Shown: in pieces, positions 1 through 9,355 of the stretch | Layout: the number at the start of each line of letters is the position of its first letter | How positions within the stretch are numbered: the first letter of the stretch is position 1 | Assembly (NCBI RefSeq): GCF_000753865.1 | Contig: NZ_JQFW01000015.1 | Location: 226,541 to 290,540, forward strand | DNA from: Alteromonas sp. LOR | GTDB lineage: Bacteria; Pseudomonadota; Gammaproteobacteria; Enterobacterales; Alteromonadaceae | Reading direction: 5' to 3' | Length of the DNA: 64,000 nucleotides | Program-made: the position numbers and the translations under genes | Notes under the pieces: model-generated | Seen by the model: the letters and a program-made list of their open reading frames with translations, nothing else | Told to the model about the DNA's origin: nothing | Databases searched by the model: none

Positions 1-8
1 ATTAGATT

Positions 9-2657
9 TTAAAAGTCGTATTTAAATGACAACCTAATTCCTGTACCGCGTGTCTCTGACCTAAGCAATGCATCGTTAAACTCTATTTCACGATCCTCAC
101 CTAAGATATTCTGAACCCGCAATGTGACAGTGCTATTAAAATCTGGATAGTACTTGTACACCATATCTAGCGAGTGGAACGGCTGCTCGTAGTTGTCGTC
201 GAAGCCATCGATACCCGCTATAAGAATACGCTCACCAAATACGTTGTATACCAGTGACGCAGTGTGCTCACCGTTGTCTGAGTCGTAACCTAACTGCATG
301 TTCAACACATACTGAGAGTGACCCGTCATACGTCGTTCCACATTCGTAATTGCTGCAGATACGCCGGTTTGATCCACAATACTCTGGCGATCTAAAACAA
401 TCTCAGAGTCGCTCACAGTAATGTTACCGGTAGTAAATAGATTGTCCCATATACCGTCGCCAATGAAGGCCAAGTCTTGTAGGAACTCAAACTCAACCCC
501 GTAAACCTCACCAGATTCAGCATTTGCAATACGAATGAGCGGTGGACCATCCTGAGCCGGCGACTGAACTGACTCGATTGGCGCTTCCATATCTTTATAG
601 AAAAGGCCTACCGATAAGTTGTTGCCTGCTTCGCGATACCACTCCCAACGTAAATCGTAGTTAATAATATCCGTAGTGCTAACACCTGGCGTACCCGCAA
701 TTGGGAAGTTCGTTAACGGGTCTAAGTAAGTTGCCGATGACACTTCACGAAGATCTGGGCGAACTACCGTTTGGCCTATGCTTGCACGTAGCTGCATATC
801 GTCTTCAAGGAAGTAGGTTACAGCAAGCGCTGGATAAAACCCGTCTTCTTGGAACGCTAATTGTGCACGATCAGCTTCGTCACTTAAGTCAAACTGATTA
901 GTACGCGGATCCAATGGCGCTACGACCTGACGGAAATCTTCATAACGTGCACCACCGGTGAAACGCCATTTGTTGTCGTAGAAGAAATCGGCTTCAAAAT
1001 AGTAAGCATCAACTTTTTGACCTGCTACGTAATCATCGCCCGCGATTGTAGTATCACGAATAATTGGTCGACTCGATAACTCTAGAGAATCGAGAACGCT
1101 ATCGCTGAAAATCTCGCCAAAGTCGTTTCCGTCTAAAATAGAACGGTTTTCAACACCTAGCGTGTTTATGTCAAAGCGACGGTTTTCAGCAGAACGTGTT
1201 TTAGTGACAAAACTCGCTCCAACCTTTAACTCAGTTTCCCAATCACCAAAGGACATCGGGTAAGTCACGTTATAACCAAAGTTCTCTAAACGATCGTGAA
1301 GGTCTTGGAACGTGTAACGGGCCGCTGTTTGAGCATCTGACAAGAAAATTTCATTTTCATCGTCAAAAATACCGTCTTGATTCACGTCTTCCATAACGAA
1401 ACGCGCGTTAAAGTTACCTGGAGCATGACGTACAGAACGACCCAACGAGTATGTCCAGTCAACGCCCATAAAATTTAATTCAGGGAATGTATGCTGACCT
1501 TTTACCTGGTTGGTATAAAGTGAACGCTCTTCATACTGTATGTCGATATCGCGAATACGCAAGCCTTCTGCCTGGTTCAAGTTTTCAGTGTTACCAAACA
1601 TTTCACGAATTTCATCGCGGGTATCGTTCAACACGATGAGGCTGTAATCGATGCGATGCTTTCTATCGTAGTCTACGCCCAGCGTTAAAAGCGAAGACCA
1701 GGTTACTGTTTGCTCTGTACCTTGAATATCATCAAAGAAGCGTACATTGATGATTTCATCGCCGACCAAGTCTGGGTCTTGCAACTCATATTCTTCTGAT
1801 GATCGGGTCTGCGTAGAGTAACGTGACGTGGCTAAGAAACCAAAACGCCAATCATCATCGTAATCGTAGCTATCACCATAAGTGACGTTGAAGCGCATGT
1901 CAGGATCCGCTGACGTCGTTTCAAGACCGTATGCTCGGTTTGTTCCCTTAAATAGCTCTAACGCTTCTTCAGGCTCTAAATCATCTAAGAAGTTCTTTGA
2001 ATCCCAACGCTCTTGAATAGCCGCTGAAGCTGCGCGTGTACCATCATCTTCACCTGTCCAATCACGACCGCCACCGGCGTAATCTAGAACATCGCCAGAG
2101 TTTTCTGTGTCGATACCAAAAGCGGCAGATACATTGAATACTCGCTGTGTAGGAATAGACTTCAAGCGAATATTAACGTTACCACCACCAAATGCCGCTG
2201 GCATTGAGGGAGAATACGATTTTTGAACCGCTAGACTCTCGATTATGCTCGATGGGAACAGATCCAGAGGTATTACGTTACGCGTCGGATCTGGACTTGG
2301 AACGATGGCACCGTTTAGCTGTGTTGATGAGTAACGTTCACCAAGACCACGCACATAGATGAATCGTCCATCTACCAATGTTAAGCCAGTTACACGACGA
2401 AGGGCCCCCGCTGCATCACTATCACCAGTGCGAGCTATTTGCTCAGCACCCATGATGTCAGCTACGAAAGCTTGATTTTTACGTTCTTCCATTACTGCCG
2501 TTGCGGTGCCCTTTAGGCGCGTTCCGGTAGCCACTACTTCTTCAATCACTTCATCTTCATCTGATTGAGCGTAGGCCATAGTCGTTGGAAACAAGATACT
2601 TGCTGCAACAGCTAAGCTGATGGGTTTTAGAAGAAACCTGTTAGCAGGTCTGTTCAT
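9..2657 (-). CDS. TonB-dependent outer-membrane receptor
   Basis: This 882-aa protein should be an outer-membrane beta-barrel that imports a ligand using TonB energy. Residues 1-30 form a signal peptide ending AYA. A TonB-box-like stretch EVIEEVVATG follows, then a plug domain (IYVRGLGERYSST, about residues 100-115) and a long barrel ending in Phe (KYDF), the usual last residue of outer-membrane barrels. The ATG has an AGAGG ribosome site. It lies 118 bp downstream of a large lipoprotein gene on the same strand, next to phoB-phoR and a PstS-like gene, so a role in phosphate or organophosphate uptake is inferred. The substrate cannot be read from sequence. Confidence 0.9.
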   Translation of the reverse strand: MNRPANRFLLKPISLAVAASILFPTTMAYAQSDEDEVIEEVVATGTRLKGTATAVMEERKNQAFVADIMGAEQIARTGDSDAAGALRRVTGLTLVDGRFIYVRGLGERYSSTQLNGAIVPSPDPTRNVIPLDLFPSSIIESLAVQKSYSPSMPAAFGGGNVNIRLKSIPTQRVFNVSAAFGIDTENSGDVLDYAGGGRDWTGEDDGTRAASAAIQERWDSKNFLDDLEPEEALELFKGTNRAYGLETTSADPDMRFNVTYGDSYDYDDDWRFGFLATSRYSTQTRSSEEYELQDPDLVGDEIINVRFFDDIQGTEQTVTWSSLLTLGVDYDRKHRIDYSLIVLNDTRDEIREMFGNTENLNQAEGLRIRDIDIQYEERSLYTNQVKGQHTFPELNFMGVDWTYSLGRSVRHAPGNFNARFVMEDVNQDGIFDDENEIFLSDAQTAARYTFQDLHDRLENFGYNVTYPMSFGDWETELKVGASFVTKTRSAENRRFDINTLGVENRSILDGNDFGEIFSDSVLDSLELSSRPIIRDTTIAGDDYVAGQKVDAYYFEADFFYDNKWRFTGGARYEDFRQVVAPLDPRTNQFDLSDEADRAQLAFQEDGFYPALAVTYFLEDDMQLRASIGQTVVRPDLREVSSATYLDPLTNFPIAGTPGVSTTDIINYDLRWEWYREAGNNLSVGLFYKDMEAPIESVQSPAQDGPPLIRIANAESGEVYGVEFEFLQDLAFIGDGIWDNLFTTGNITVSDSEIVLDRQSIVDQTGVSAAITNVERRMTGHSQYVLNMQLGYDSDNGEHTASLVYNVFGERILIAGIDGFDDNYEQPFHSLDMVYKYYPDFNSTVTLRVQNILGEDREIEFNDALLRSETRGTGIRLSFKYDF

Positions 2658-2718
2658 GATGAACCTCTTTAAAAAGGAATACTTTTACGAATAAAAAATT
2701 CGTGTCTTACAAACTTAA

Positions 2719-2752
2719 AAGCAAGTGCGTCACTTTTGCAACGCACTTGCTT
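2719..2752 (-). other. intergenic hairpin between lipoprotein and receptor genes
   Basis: A perfect 12-bp inverted repeat (AAGCAAGTGCGT / ACGCACTTGCTT, 10-nt loop) lies between the lipoprotein stop and the receptor start. On the minus strand only a short, broken T-run follows, so it may be a partial terminator or an mRNA-stabilising hairpin that sets different levels for the two genes. Confidence 0.5.
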
Positions 2753-2775
2753 GTTTTTAGCTAGTGAACTAGGTC

Positions 2776-5571
2776 TTATTCAAGACCTACAGTCCAACCT
2801 GCAGTCCAATCGTTGTCAGCGTCTTTAACTGCACCGATAAAGTCCACAGAAGAGAAGAAGCTATCCAGTGTTGAAACGTCTGTCGCCGCTGTCGCATCTA
2901 CTGTGTAGATTCCGTCAAGTACAGTTGCAGTTTCGTCTAGTAAGCTGTTACCAGTTTGAGCCGTGAACCACGCAGTTTGGTCGAAGTCACCCGAGTCACG
3001 AACGTTTTCCGCACATGCTAGTACTGATGTCTCGAAAGTTAGTTGAGGGTCGTTAGTACCGTCCATGTTAGCTAGTAGTGTAGTGTCGCCATCGCTTAGG
3101 TCAGCTTCGAAACACTCACCCATGCCTGCTGGACCTGTTACAACAAAGTTGTAAAGCTGCGCGTTAGTTTGGTCTCGAAGTAAAACACCTTCTGAGTCAG
3201 CATTAGCCGTGTCGAACTCGTTACCGATAATTGTCATATTAGCAACCATTGGGTTAGAGAACGCTAGGCCGTCACCGCCATCGCCGTCACCTTCAATGGC
3301 ACGGTTAGCGTCAGAGTTATCATCTGCATGCTTAACAAGTACAAACTGTAGCTTACCTTCGTAGCCATTATCCCAATCTACAGAGTCATCTTGAATGCCT
3401 GTAAGGGTAAGGTACTTAACGTTTACTGCACCACCGAAGAACTCAACACCGTCATCTGCGTTTTTGTGTACTTGTACGTACTCAACAGTAGTACCAGAAC
3501 CAACGCCGCCGAAAGTGATACCGTTTAATTCGTTATCTGGAGCTATTTCGAAACCACCGTGCATTACGCGAACATAGCGAAGTGTACCAGAGCTGTCTTC
3601 GTTGTCTGTTCCACCGAATACCGCACCTTCCTGCGCACCTTCAACTTGAAGTGCACACTCAGTACCGTCTTGAGGACACTTAGTCGATTCGCCGTTACCT
3701 AGCACGATCATACCGCCCCATTGACCTGCTTCACCCGCTTCAAGGCCACCAACAACGTGGTCACGTGAAGTAAAAGTAATTGGGCTTTCAGCAGTTCCGT
3801 TTGCATCAATTTCTGAGTCACGGCTAACTACTAGGTAATCGTTACCAGATGCACCGTAAACTGTTACACCAGGCTCAACAGTAAGTGTTGCGCTGTTTTC
3901 TTTGTCGCCACCGATGAACACTGCACCAGAAAGCGCATATAAATTGCCCTCTGTAAGTGTTAGGTCTGACGTTACCGTACCTGAGATTTCACACGTAGTC
4001 GTTTCGCCGTCTACTGGCGTGATAGTGGTTGTACCTGCAGGGCAACCAGACGCTGATTGAACCAGGTCGATGTTACCGCCACCGAATCCAAATGCCCAAC
4101 CTTGACGCCAGTCAGTTTCACCAACGGCACCAACAAATGTATTTGCTTCAAAGAACGTATCTAAAAGAACAGATGCGTCGCCGCCAGCTGTAAGAAGTGC
4201 GCTTTCTGAAGTTAGCGTGCCGTCTGGGTTAAGACCAAGGTTTGCACGATCTTCAAACGCGATTAGCTGGTTACCTTCTTGTCCAGTAAACCAAGTTTCT
4301 AGGTCAACTGCACCTTCAGGTGAATTAAACGGCTCAGAACATGCTATTGCAGAGTGAGTCATTGTAAGGTCACCGTCAGAAAGGTTGGCTTGAACCGTTT
4401 CATCAGTGTCCATTTCTAAACACTCGCCCATCGCTTCGGGACCAGTGATAAGGAAGTTCATTAAGTTCGCGCCAGTTTGGTCGCGAAGTAAAAGACCTTC
4501 TGAATCAGCATCGGCTGTATCGAACGTGTTACCAATAACTGTCATGTTAGCAACCATTGGCTTAGAGAAATCTAAGCCGTCACCACCATCACCGTCACCT
4601 TCAATGGCACGGTTAGCATCAGAATTGTCAGCCGCATGCTGAACGTAAACGTACTGAATTTTACCTTTGTAGCCATTATCCCAGTCTACTGAGTCATCTT
4701 GGTTACCAGTAAGTACTAAATGCTTAGCATTTACCGCACCACCGAAAAACTCTACACCGTCGTCGGCATTGCTGTGTACCTGTACATAATCAACCTCTGT
4801 ACCAGAACCTACACCACCGAACGTAATACCATTAAGCTCGTTGTCAGGTGCAATTTCGAAACCCGCATACTTAACAACAACGTATTTAAGAATACCTGAG
4901 CTGTCGGTGTCATCATTACCACCGAATACTGCACCTTCTTCTGCACCTTCTACTTGAAGCGCGCAATCAGAGCCGTCTTGAGGACACTTGGTAGAGTTAC
5001 CGTTACCTAGAATAACCACACCGCCCCATTGGCCAGCACCAACTTCGTCACCAACCACGTCGTTGAACGATGTCATGATTACTGGAGCAGATGCAGTACC
5101 CTCTGCTTCGATTTTTGAATCACGACTTATTACTAGATAGTCCGCACCAGTGCGACCGAAGATAACGGTACCTTCTTCAACAGCAAGCGTTACGCTGTCG
5201 GCTTTGTCGTTACCTACAAATACAGGCCCTTCAAGCGCCCATACCGTGTCGTTTGTTAGAGTAATAACACCTTGGTCGTCTGCATCATCAGCGGTTAAAC
5301 GACCAGAAAGAACGCGAACTTCAACTGTTTGACCAAATGCGTCAGAAACTTCGCCGCTAAGGAAAGAACTTGCTTCGCCAGGCGCATTGCTTACTGGGTC
5401 GGTTGTACCGCCGTCGCTGCCGCTACCATCACCAGCGTCATTATTGTTATTTGTTGTAGTTGTAACGCTGTTGTCAATATCGCCTTCGCTGATATTGATA
5501 TCGCCACCACAGCCTGCTAGCACTAATGCTGTAGCAATTGCTGAAGCTTTAAAAAGTTGCTTAAGTTCCAT
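2776..5571 (-). CDS. large duplicated beta-rich lipoprotein
   Basis: The chosen ATG at 5571 has a TTGGAG ribosome site and gives 931 aa starting MELKQLFK; an upstream in-frame start would bury the signal peptide. The lipobox is VLAGC. A Gly/Asp/Asn-rich linker follows, then two homologous halves (about residues 80-490 and 500-930). Both halves carry GQWGG, CPQDG, the stretch from FEIAPDNELN to GGVGSGT, DDGVEFFGGAVN, DSVDWDNGY and IEGDGDGGDGL, suggesting right-handed beta-helix repeats with Asp-rich, possibly Ca-binding loops. Related proteins occur beside TonB-dependent receptors in several phyla. A surface-exposed partner of the downstream receptor is inferred; the function is unknown. Confidence 0.85.
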   Translation of the reverse strand: MELKQLFKASAIATALVLAGCGGDINISEGDIDNSVTTTTNNNNDAGDGSGSDGGTTDPVSNAPGEASSFLSGEVSDAFGQTVEVRVLSGRLTADDADDQGVITLTNDTVWALEGPVFVGNDKADSVTLAVEEGTVIFGRTGADYLVISRDSKIEAEGTASAPVIMTSFNDVVGDEVGAGQWGGVVILGNGNSTKCPQDGSDCALQVEGAEEGAVFGGNDDTDSSGILKYVVVKYAGFEIAPDNELNGITFGGVGSGTEVDYVQVHSNADDGVEFFGGAVNAKHLVLTGNQDDSVDWDNGYKGKIQYVYVQHAADNSDANRAIEGDGDGGDGLDFSKPMVANMTVIGNTFDTADADSEGLLLRDQTGANLMNFLITGPEAMGECLEMDTDETVQANLSDGDLTMTHSAIACSEPFNSPEGAVDLETWFTGQEGNQLIAFEDRANLGLNPDGTLTSESALLTAGGDASVLLDTFFEANTFVGAVGETDWRQGWAFGFGGGNIDLVQSASGCPAGTTTITPVDGETTTCEISGTVTSDLTLTEGNLYALSGAVFIGGDKENSATLTVEPGVTVYGASGNDYLVVSRDSEIDANGTAESPITFTSRDHVVGGLEAGEAGQWGGMIVLGNGESTKCPQDGTECALQVEGAQEGAVFGGTDNEDSSGTLRYVRVMHGGFEIAPDNELNGITFGGVGSGTTVEYVQVHKNADDGVEFFGGAVNVKYLTLTGIQDDSVDWDNGYEGKLQFVLVKHADDNSDANRAIEGDGDGGDGLAFSNPMVANMTIIGNEFDTANADSEGVLLRDQTNAQLYNFVVTGPAGMGECFEADLSDGDTTLLANMDGTNDPQLTFETSVLACAENVRDSGDFDQTAWFTAQTGNSLLDETATVLDGIYTVDATAATDVSTLDSFFSSVDFIGAVKDADNDWTAGWTVGLE

Positions 5572-5658
5572 GTGTTTCTCCAAGTGCGGTATTTTTATGG
5601 ATTTTGAAAACGACGAAACTGTACCTAAGCTAAATGACACATTTGTTACATAAAAAAA

Positions 5659-5676
5659 CTGTCATAAAAGTTTCAC
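5659..5676 (+). promoter_or_regulatory. PHO-box-like direct repeat (plus orientation)
   Basis: CTGTCATAAAAGTTTCAC matches the enterobacterial PHO-box consensus CTGTCATAWAWCTGTCAY at about 16 of 18 positions, with two 7-mers spaced 4 bp. It is oriented away from the lipoprotein gene, so it would be an auxiliary PhoB site rather than the core promoter element. Confidence 0.45.
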
Positions 5677-5848
5677 ATAAAAAGCCTGAATTTTAGACTA
5701 ATGGCTAAAAAAAGAAGAAAAACAGGAAAAATAGGGGTTTAGGGGCTTTCAGCGCTGATTTTTGTGCATGTAGAGGAACAAGTAACAACGGCTACAGATA
5801 AAAAATAAGGAGAAATATTACAGTGTCACAATTATCGAACCACGTTGC

Positions 5849-5878
5849 ATGACACTTTAGTTACAGTCTTTATGACAA
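5849..5878 (-). promoter_or_regulatory. PHO-box-like repeats for the lipoprotein/receptor operon
   Basis: Read on the minus strand, three PhoB half-site-like 7-mers follow one another: TTGTCAT, CTGTAAC and GTGTCAT. The last two form an 18-bp box (CTGTAACTAAAGTGTCAT), about 15 of 18 to consensus. A GATAAT hexamer 12 bp further on could be the -10. This would give a leader of roughly 250 nt. Confidence 0.45.
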
Positions 5879-5887
5879 AATTTGCGC

Positions 5888-6979
5888 TTATTTACCCAAC
5901 AGACGGCGCTGTCGCAATAACACATCTTCGCGAATGGGAAAGTATCCATCTCGGACAACTTGGTTTTGTCCTTGCTGGGATAAAATATAGCGGATAAATT
6001 CTCTTTCAAGAGTAGGCAATGGCTCACCCGGCTTTTTATTAACCACTAAATAAAGAAAACGTGCAAAGGGATAAGTCTCATCTCGCACCGTATCGATAGA
6101 CAAAGGAATCAAGCTATCTAAGGTTTCACCTAAAGCAAGTGCCCTTACTCCCGCGGTCTTATAACCATAGGCTGCATAGCCAATAGCGCCGGTTCCACTT
6201 GCCACTGACAGTACTACTGATGCCGACCCCGGCTGTTCATTCACTGTATTTTTAAAATCGCCATCGCATAACGCCGTTACTTTAAACAACCCATACGTAC
6301 CCGATACCGAGTTACGCCCATAAAGTCGAATTGGTGAACGATACCCACTTTCATCCACGCCTAATTGCGACCAGCGGCTAATTTGCTTTTCTGCACCACA
6401 ATATAAGGTTTGAGAAAAAATGGCGTCAACGTTTTCTAACGTCATCCCTTGAAGCGGGTTTCGTCTATCCACGAAGATAGCAATAGCATCCATGGCGACT
6501 TTTAATACTGTCGGTGGATAGCCATGTACATTAATAAAGTCTCGAATTTCACTGGGCTTTAGCGCCCTACTCATTGGACCGATAGTCGCCGTGCCCTCAA
6601 TAAGCGCGGGCGGTGCGGTTGATGAGCCCGATGCTTGAATTTGAAACCCCACCTGTGGATATAAGGATTTAAATTCTTGCGACCAAAACGTCATTAGGTT
6701 GGCAAGCGTATCTGACCCCACCGAGGATAGCTTTCCGGCAACTCCAGGCACTCGTTCGTAGTTGGGTATCGTCGGCTTAGTCGAAACAGCCGGCGTATTA
6801 CTGCCGTTGCTTGCTGCATTGGTCAATGAATTTTGAACACTGCTGGTTTGAGTACTGCTGGTTTGAATATTGCTGACTTGAATACTGCTGGCCTGCACGG
6901 AGCTCGCAACAATTAACGCAGCTAATACGGCTATCATACTTAATGCAGAAACCCTGTTGACCAAACTCACTCTTTTCAT
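5888..6979 (-). CDS. PstS-like phosphate-binding periplasmic protein
   Basis: 363 aa. A signal peptide (residues 1-30, ending SVQA) leads into a Ser/Thr/Gln-rich linker and then a phosphate-ABC-type substrate-binding domain: VGSDTLANLM, IQASGSSTAPPALIEG and GPMSRALKPSEI match the anion-binding loops of the PstS family. No pstCAB genes are adjacent, so it either feeds a distant transporter or acts in sensing. It lies 96 bp downstream of phoR on the same strand, so co-regulation by PhoB is likely. The linker is encoded by a 15-bp tandem repeat. Confidence 0.85.
   Translation of the reverse strand: MKRVSLVNRVSALSMIAVLAALIVASSVQASSIQVSNIQTSSTQTSSVQNSLTNAASNGSNTPAVSTKPTIPNYERVPGVAGKLSSVGSDTLANLMTFWSQEFKSLYPQVGFQIQASGSSTAPPALIEGTATIGPMSRALKPSEIRDFINVHGYPPTVLKVAMDAIAIFVDRRNPLQGMTLENVDAIFSQTLYCGAEKQISRWSQLGVDESGYRSPIRLYGRNSVSGTYGLFKVTALCDGDFKNTVNEQPGSASVVLSVASGTGAIGYAAYGYKTAGVRALALGETLDSLIPLSIDTVRDETYPFARFLYLVVNKKPGEPLPTLEREFIRYILSQQGQNQVVRDGYFPIREDVLLRQRRLLGK
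6839..6898. repeat. 15-bp tandem repeat x4 inside the PstS-like gene
   Basis: Four units of the type ACTGCTGGTTTGAGT (plus strand) lie head to tail at 6839, 6854, 6869 and 6884. They are in frame and encode pentapeptides such as SSIQV, SNIQT, SSTQT and SSVQN just after the signal peptide. Copy-number change would lengthen a linker without disturbing the binding domain. Confidence 0.8.
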
Positions 6980-7075
6980 TCAAACGCCTTCATTCACTTA
7001 CCTGCATTCACACGCTTTTTTCTACACGCTTTTTTCTACACGATCTTATGAAAAACCCGTTTTCATTACCTGCGT

Positions 7076-8377
7076 TCACGATTGATCGGCAATAAGTTCA
7101 TTGTCTAACACAAATGAAAAATGACTGCCTTGACCAATCTCACTGCTTATATCAAGAGACGAATTATGATGGCTAAGCACGTGTTTCACAATAGATAGCC
7201 CTAATCCCGAGCCACCGGTTTTTCTAGAGCGTGCTTTATCAACTCGATAGAAACGCTCGGTAAGTCGATTTAAATGAGTTGGCTCAATGCCGTCACCATT
7301 ATCAATTACAGAAAATTGGGCACCGGCAGACTGGCGGCTCCAATAAACGTTAATCTCACCGCCTGGCGGCGTGTAGTGCACGGCATTAAATACCAAATTA
7401 GAACAAGCGCTACGTAATTCTGTTTCCACACCATATACAAACAAGTCATCTTCTATGTGAAATTTGATTGTATGTTGCTTTTCTTTATTAAGTGCCTGGG
7501 CTTCACGCTCTATCAGCGCAAGCATAGAGCCTATATTAACAACGTTTTCGTATACCCTTTCTGAACTGGCTTCTATTCGAGAAAGCACTAGCAGGTCTTC
7601 AATCAGGTTTTGCATTCGATGAGTTTGGGTTTCCATTTCATGCATGGCTTTTTTCATGAAGGGATTAGCATCGTCACTTTCCGGCATTATTTCTAAGTAC
7701 CCGTTAATTACCGTTAACGGCGTGCGGAGTTCGTGAGACACGTTAGCCACAAAATCTTTACGCATAGCCTCTAATTGGGATACGCGGGTAATATCTCGGG
7801 CAATGAGCAGCAGATGCTCCTCACCATAAGGCATGATTCGATATTCGAAGGTTTTATTCGCGTTTGTCGGCGACGGTACTTCAATGGGGTACTTATAATT
7901 TCCCGCATGAAAGTATTGAATGAACTCTGGGTGTCTAATTAAATTATCGAGCCGACGCCCTGCGTCTTTTGGCCACTTCAACCCAAGTTCAAGTCTTGCT
8001 AATCGGTTACACCATAAAATACAGGCTTTAGAATCAACTACCACGGCAGCATCAGGCAATGCCTCCGACCCTTCCCTAAAGCGCTTTACTAGCTCACCAA
8101 GCTCTTTTCGCTTATTGCGGTTTCTGCGCTGTAAATAGTAAATCCCTTCATATATATGTTCCCACACGCCACGTACTGTGGGGGGAGACATTTTTCGGCT
8201 ATGCCACAACCAGCGATTTAATTTGTACAAATGCCAGTAATTAAATAGCAGTAAAATGACAGCGCCAAAGGCCACAGCAAATACCATATCGTTAATTAAC
8301 CATCCTCCAATGGCAAACGCCACCAAGAATAATAATAAACGAACCGTACTTCTGAACCATGAGAAGGGGTAATACAT
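7076..8377 (-). CDS. phoR: phosphate regulon sensor kinase PhoR
   Basis: From ATG 8377 the protein is 433 aa, close to E. coli PhoR (431); a GTG 33 bp upstream (8410) is possible but has no better ribosome site. It has an N-terminal membrane hairpin (about residues 8-45), a PAS-like region (about 85-190), and the kinase core: H-box VSHELRTPL, N-box NLVFNAVHYTPPGG, and G-boxes DNGDGIEP and GGSGLGLSIV. It phosphorylates PhoB when phosphate is scarce. It lies 69 bp after phoB in the same orientation. Confidence 0.93.
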   Translation of the reverse strand: MYYPFSWFRSTVRLLLFLVAFAIGGWLINDMVFAVAFGAVILLLFNYWHLYKLNRWLWHSRKMSPPTVRGVWEHIYEGIYYLQRRNRNKRKELGELVKRFREGSEALPDAAVVVDSKACILWCNRLARLELGLKWPKDAGRRLDNLIRHPEFIQYFHAGNYKYPIEVPSPTNANKTFEYRIMPYGEEHLLLIARDITRVSQLEAMRKDFVANVSHELRTPLTVINGYLEIMPESDDANPFMKKAMHEMETQTHRMQNLIEDLLVLSRIEASSERVYENVVNIGSMLALIEREAQALNKEKQHTIKFHIEDDLFVYGVETELRSACSNLVFNAVHYTPPGGEINVYWSRQSAGAQFSVIDNGDGIEPTHLNRLTERFYRVDKARSRKTGGSGLGLSIVKHVLSHHNSSLDISSEIGQGSHFSFVLDNELIADQS

Positions 8378-8446
8378 AGTGGAACTCGTGTTACAGAAAT
8401 TTACGGACACATGGCCGATAGCTCAATGTGTCCCTAGTGTGGGGCG

Positions 8447-9136
8447 TTAAGACTTACCTGAAAAGCGGTATCCGGCCCCACGAACGGTTTGAATCATAGC
8501 ATCATGACCATGACTCGAGATAGCTTTGCGCAATCGTCGAATATGTACATCTACGGTTCTATCTTCAACATACACATTCGTGCCCCACACATTGTCGAGC
8601 AGTAACTCTCGACTGTACACGCGCTCTGGGTGCGTCATGAAAAAATGCAGTAGCTTAAACTCTGTCGGGCCCATATCTAATGGCTCGTCGTTTGCCGTAA
8701 CCCGGTGAGAAACCGGCTCAAGCTTAAGGCCATTGAACTCGATAGGCTCTTCGTTTGACGTTGGCGTTACGCGACGCATGACAGCTTTGATTCGGGCTAC
8801 TAATTCTTTAGGGGAAAATGGCTTGGTAATATAGTCGTCCGCACCTGCATCTAAACCGCGAATTTTATCTTCTTCTTCGCCTCTTGCGGTAAGCATAATT
8901 ACTGGGATATCTCTTGTGAACTCATGCTGCTTTAGGCTTTTGGCCAGCTGTACACCACTTCCACCAGGTAACATCCAGTCGAGCAGAATAAGATCAGGAT
9001 ATGGCTCACACACTTTCTCTTTGGCAATATCAAAATCTTCTGCTTCAATTACAGTGAAACTAGATTGTTCTAAAACGAATTTTAGCATTTCACGAATAGG
9101 GGCTTCATCTTCAACCACCAATATTGTGCGAGACAT
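8447..9136 (-). CDS. phoB: phosphate regulon response regulator PhoB
   Basis: ATG 9136 is preceded by AGGA and gives 229 aa, the same length as E. coli PhoB; the longer in-frame extension is rejected. It has an N-terminal receiver domain ([10 protein letters not shown], phospho-acceptor Asp in LLDWMLPG, Lys in ITKPFSP) and a C-terminal OmpR-type winged helix ([13 protein letters not shown]). It activates phosphate-starvation genes by binding PHO boxes. A good PHO box lies 50 bp upstream of its own start, which implies autoregulation of phoBR. Confidence 0.96.
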   Translation of the reverse strand: MSRTILVVEDEAPIREMLKFVLEQSSFTVIEAEDFDIAKEKVCEPYPDLILLDWMLPGGSGVQLAKSLKQHEFTRDIPVIMLTARGEEEDKIRGLDAGADDYITKPFSPKELVARIKAVMRRVTPTSNEEPIEFNGLKLEPVSHRVTANDEPLDMGPTEFKLLHFFMTHPERVYSRELLLDNVWGTNVYVEDRTVDVHIRRLRKAISSHGHDAMIQTVRGAGYRFSGKS

Positions 9137-9185
9137 GTTTGTTTTCCTGGTCATTTTTAATTTTTCGCTATTATTAATGTGGTCT

Positions 9186-9203
9186 GTGACAGTTTTATTA
9201 AAG
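9186..9203 (-). promoter_or_regulatory. PHO box upstream of phoB
   Basis: Read on the minus strand, CTTTAATAAAACTGTCAC matches the consensus CTGTCATAWAWCTGTCAY at 16 of 18 positions. It points toward phoB and is followed about 10 bp later by an AT-rich -10-like TAATAAT. Autoregulation by PhoB is the direct reading. Confidence 0.7.
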
Positions 9204-9355
9204 TCATTACAATTATGTGTCAAGTTTTGCATATATTCTACTCAGTACATAGTTTGAACACATAATCTTGTTAATTAATAGAAATTTGCATATTCTTACG
9301 AGGCAAAAGCGCATAGAGCTACACTACTCGATTTTAGACAGGGGCAAGTTTATCG

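Larger units (their letters stand above)
5572..5887. other. regulatory intergenic region before lipoprotein operon
   Basis: This 316-bp gap separates the lipoprotein start from the end of the PstS-like gene. It holds PHO-box-like direct repeats on both strands (entered separately) and otherwise A/T-rich sequence. No small ORF with a convincing ribosome site was seen. Confidence 0.6.
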
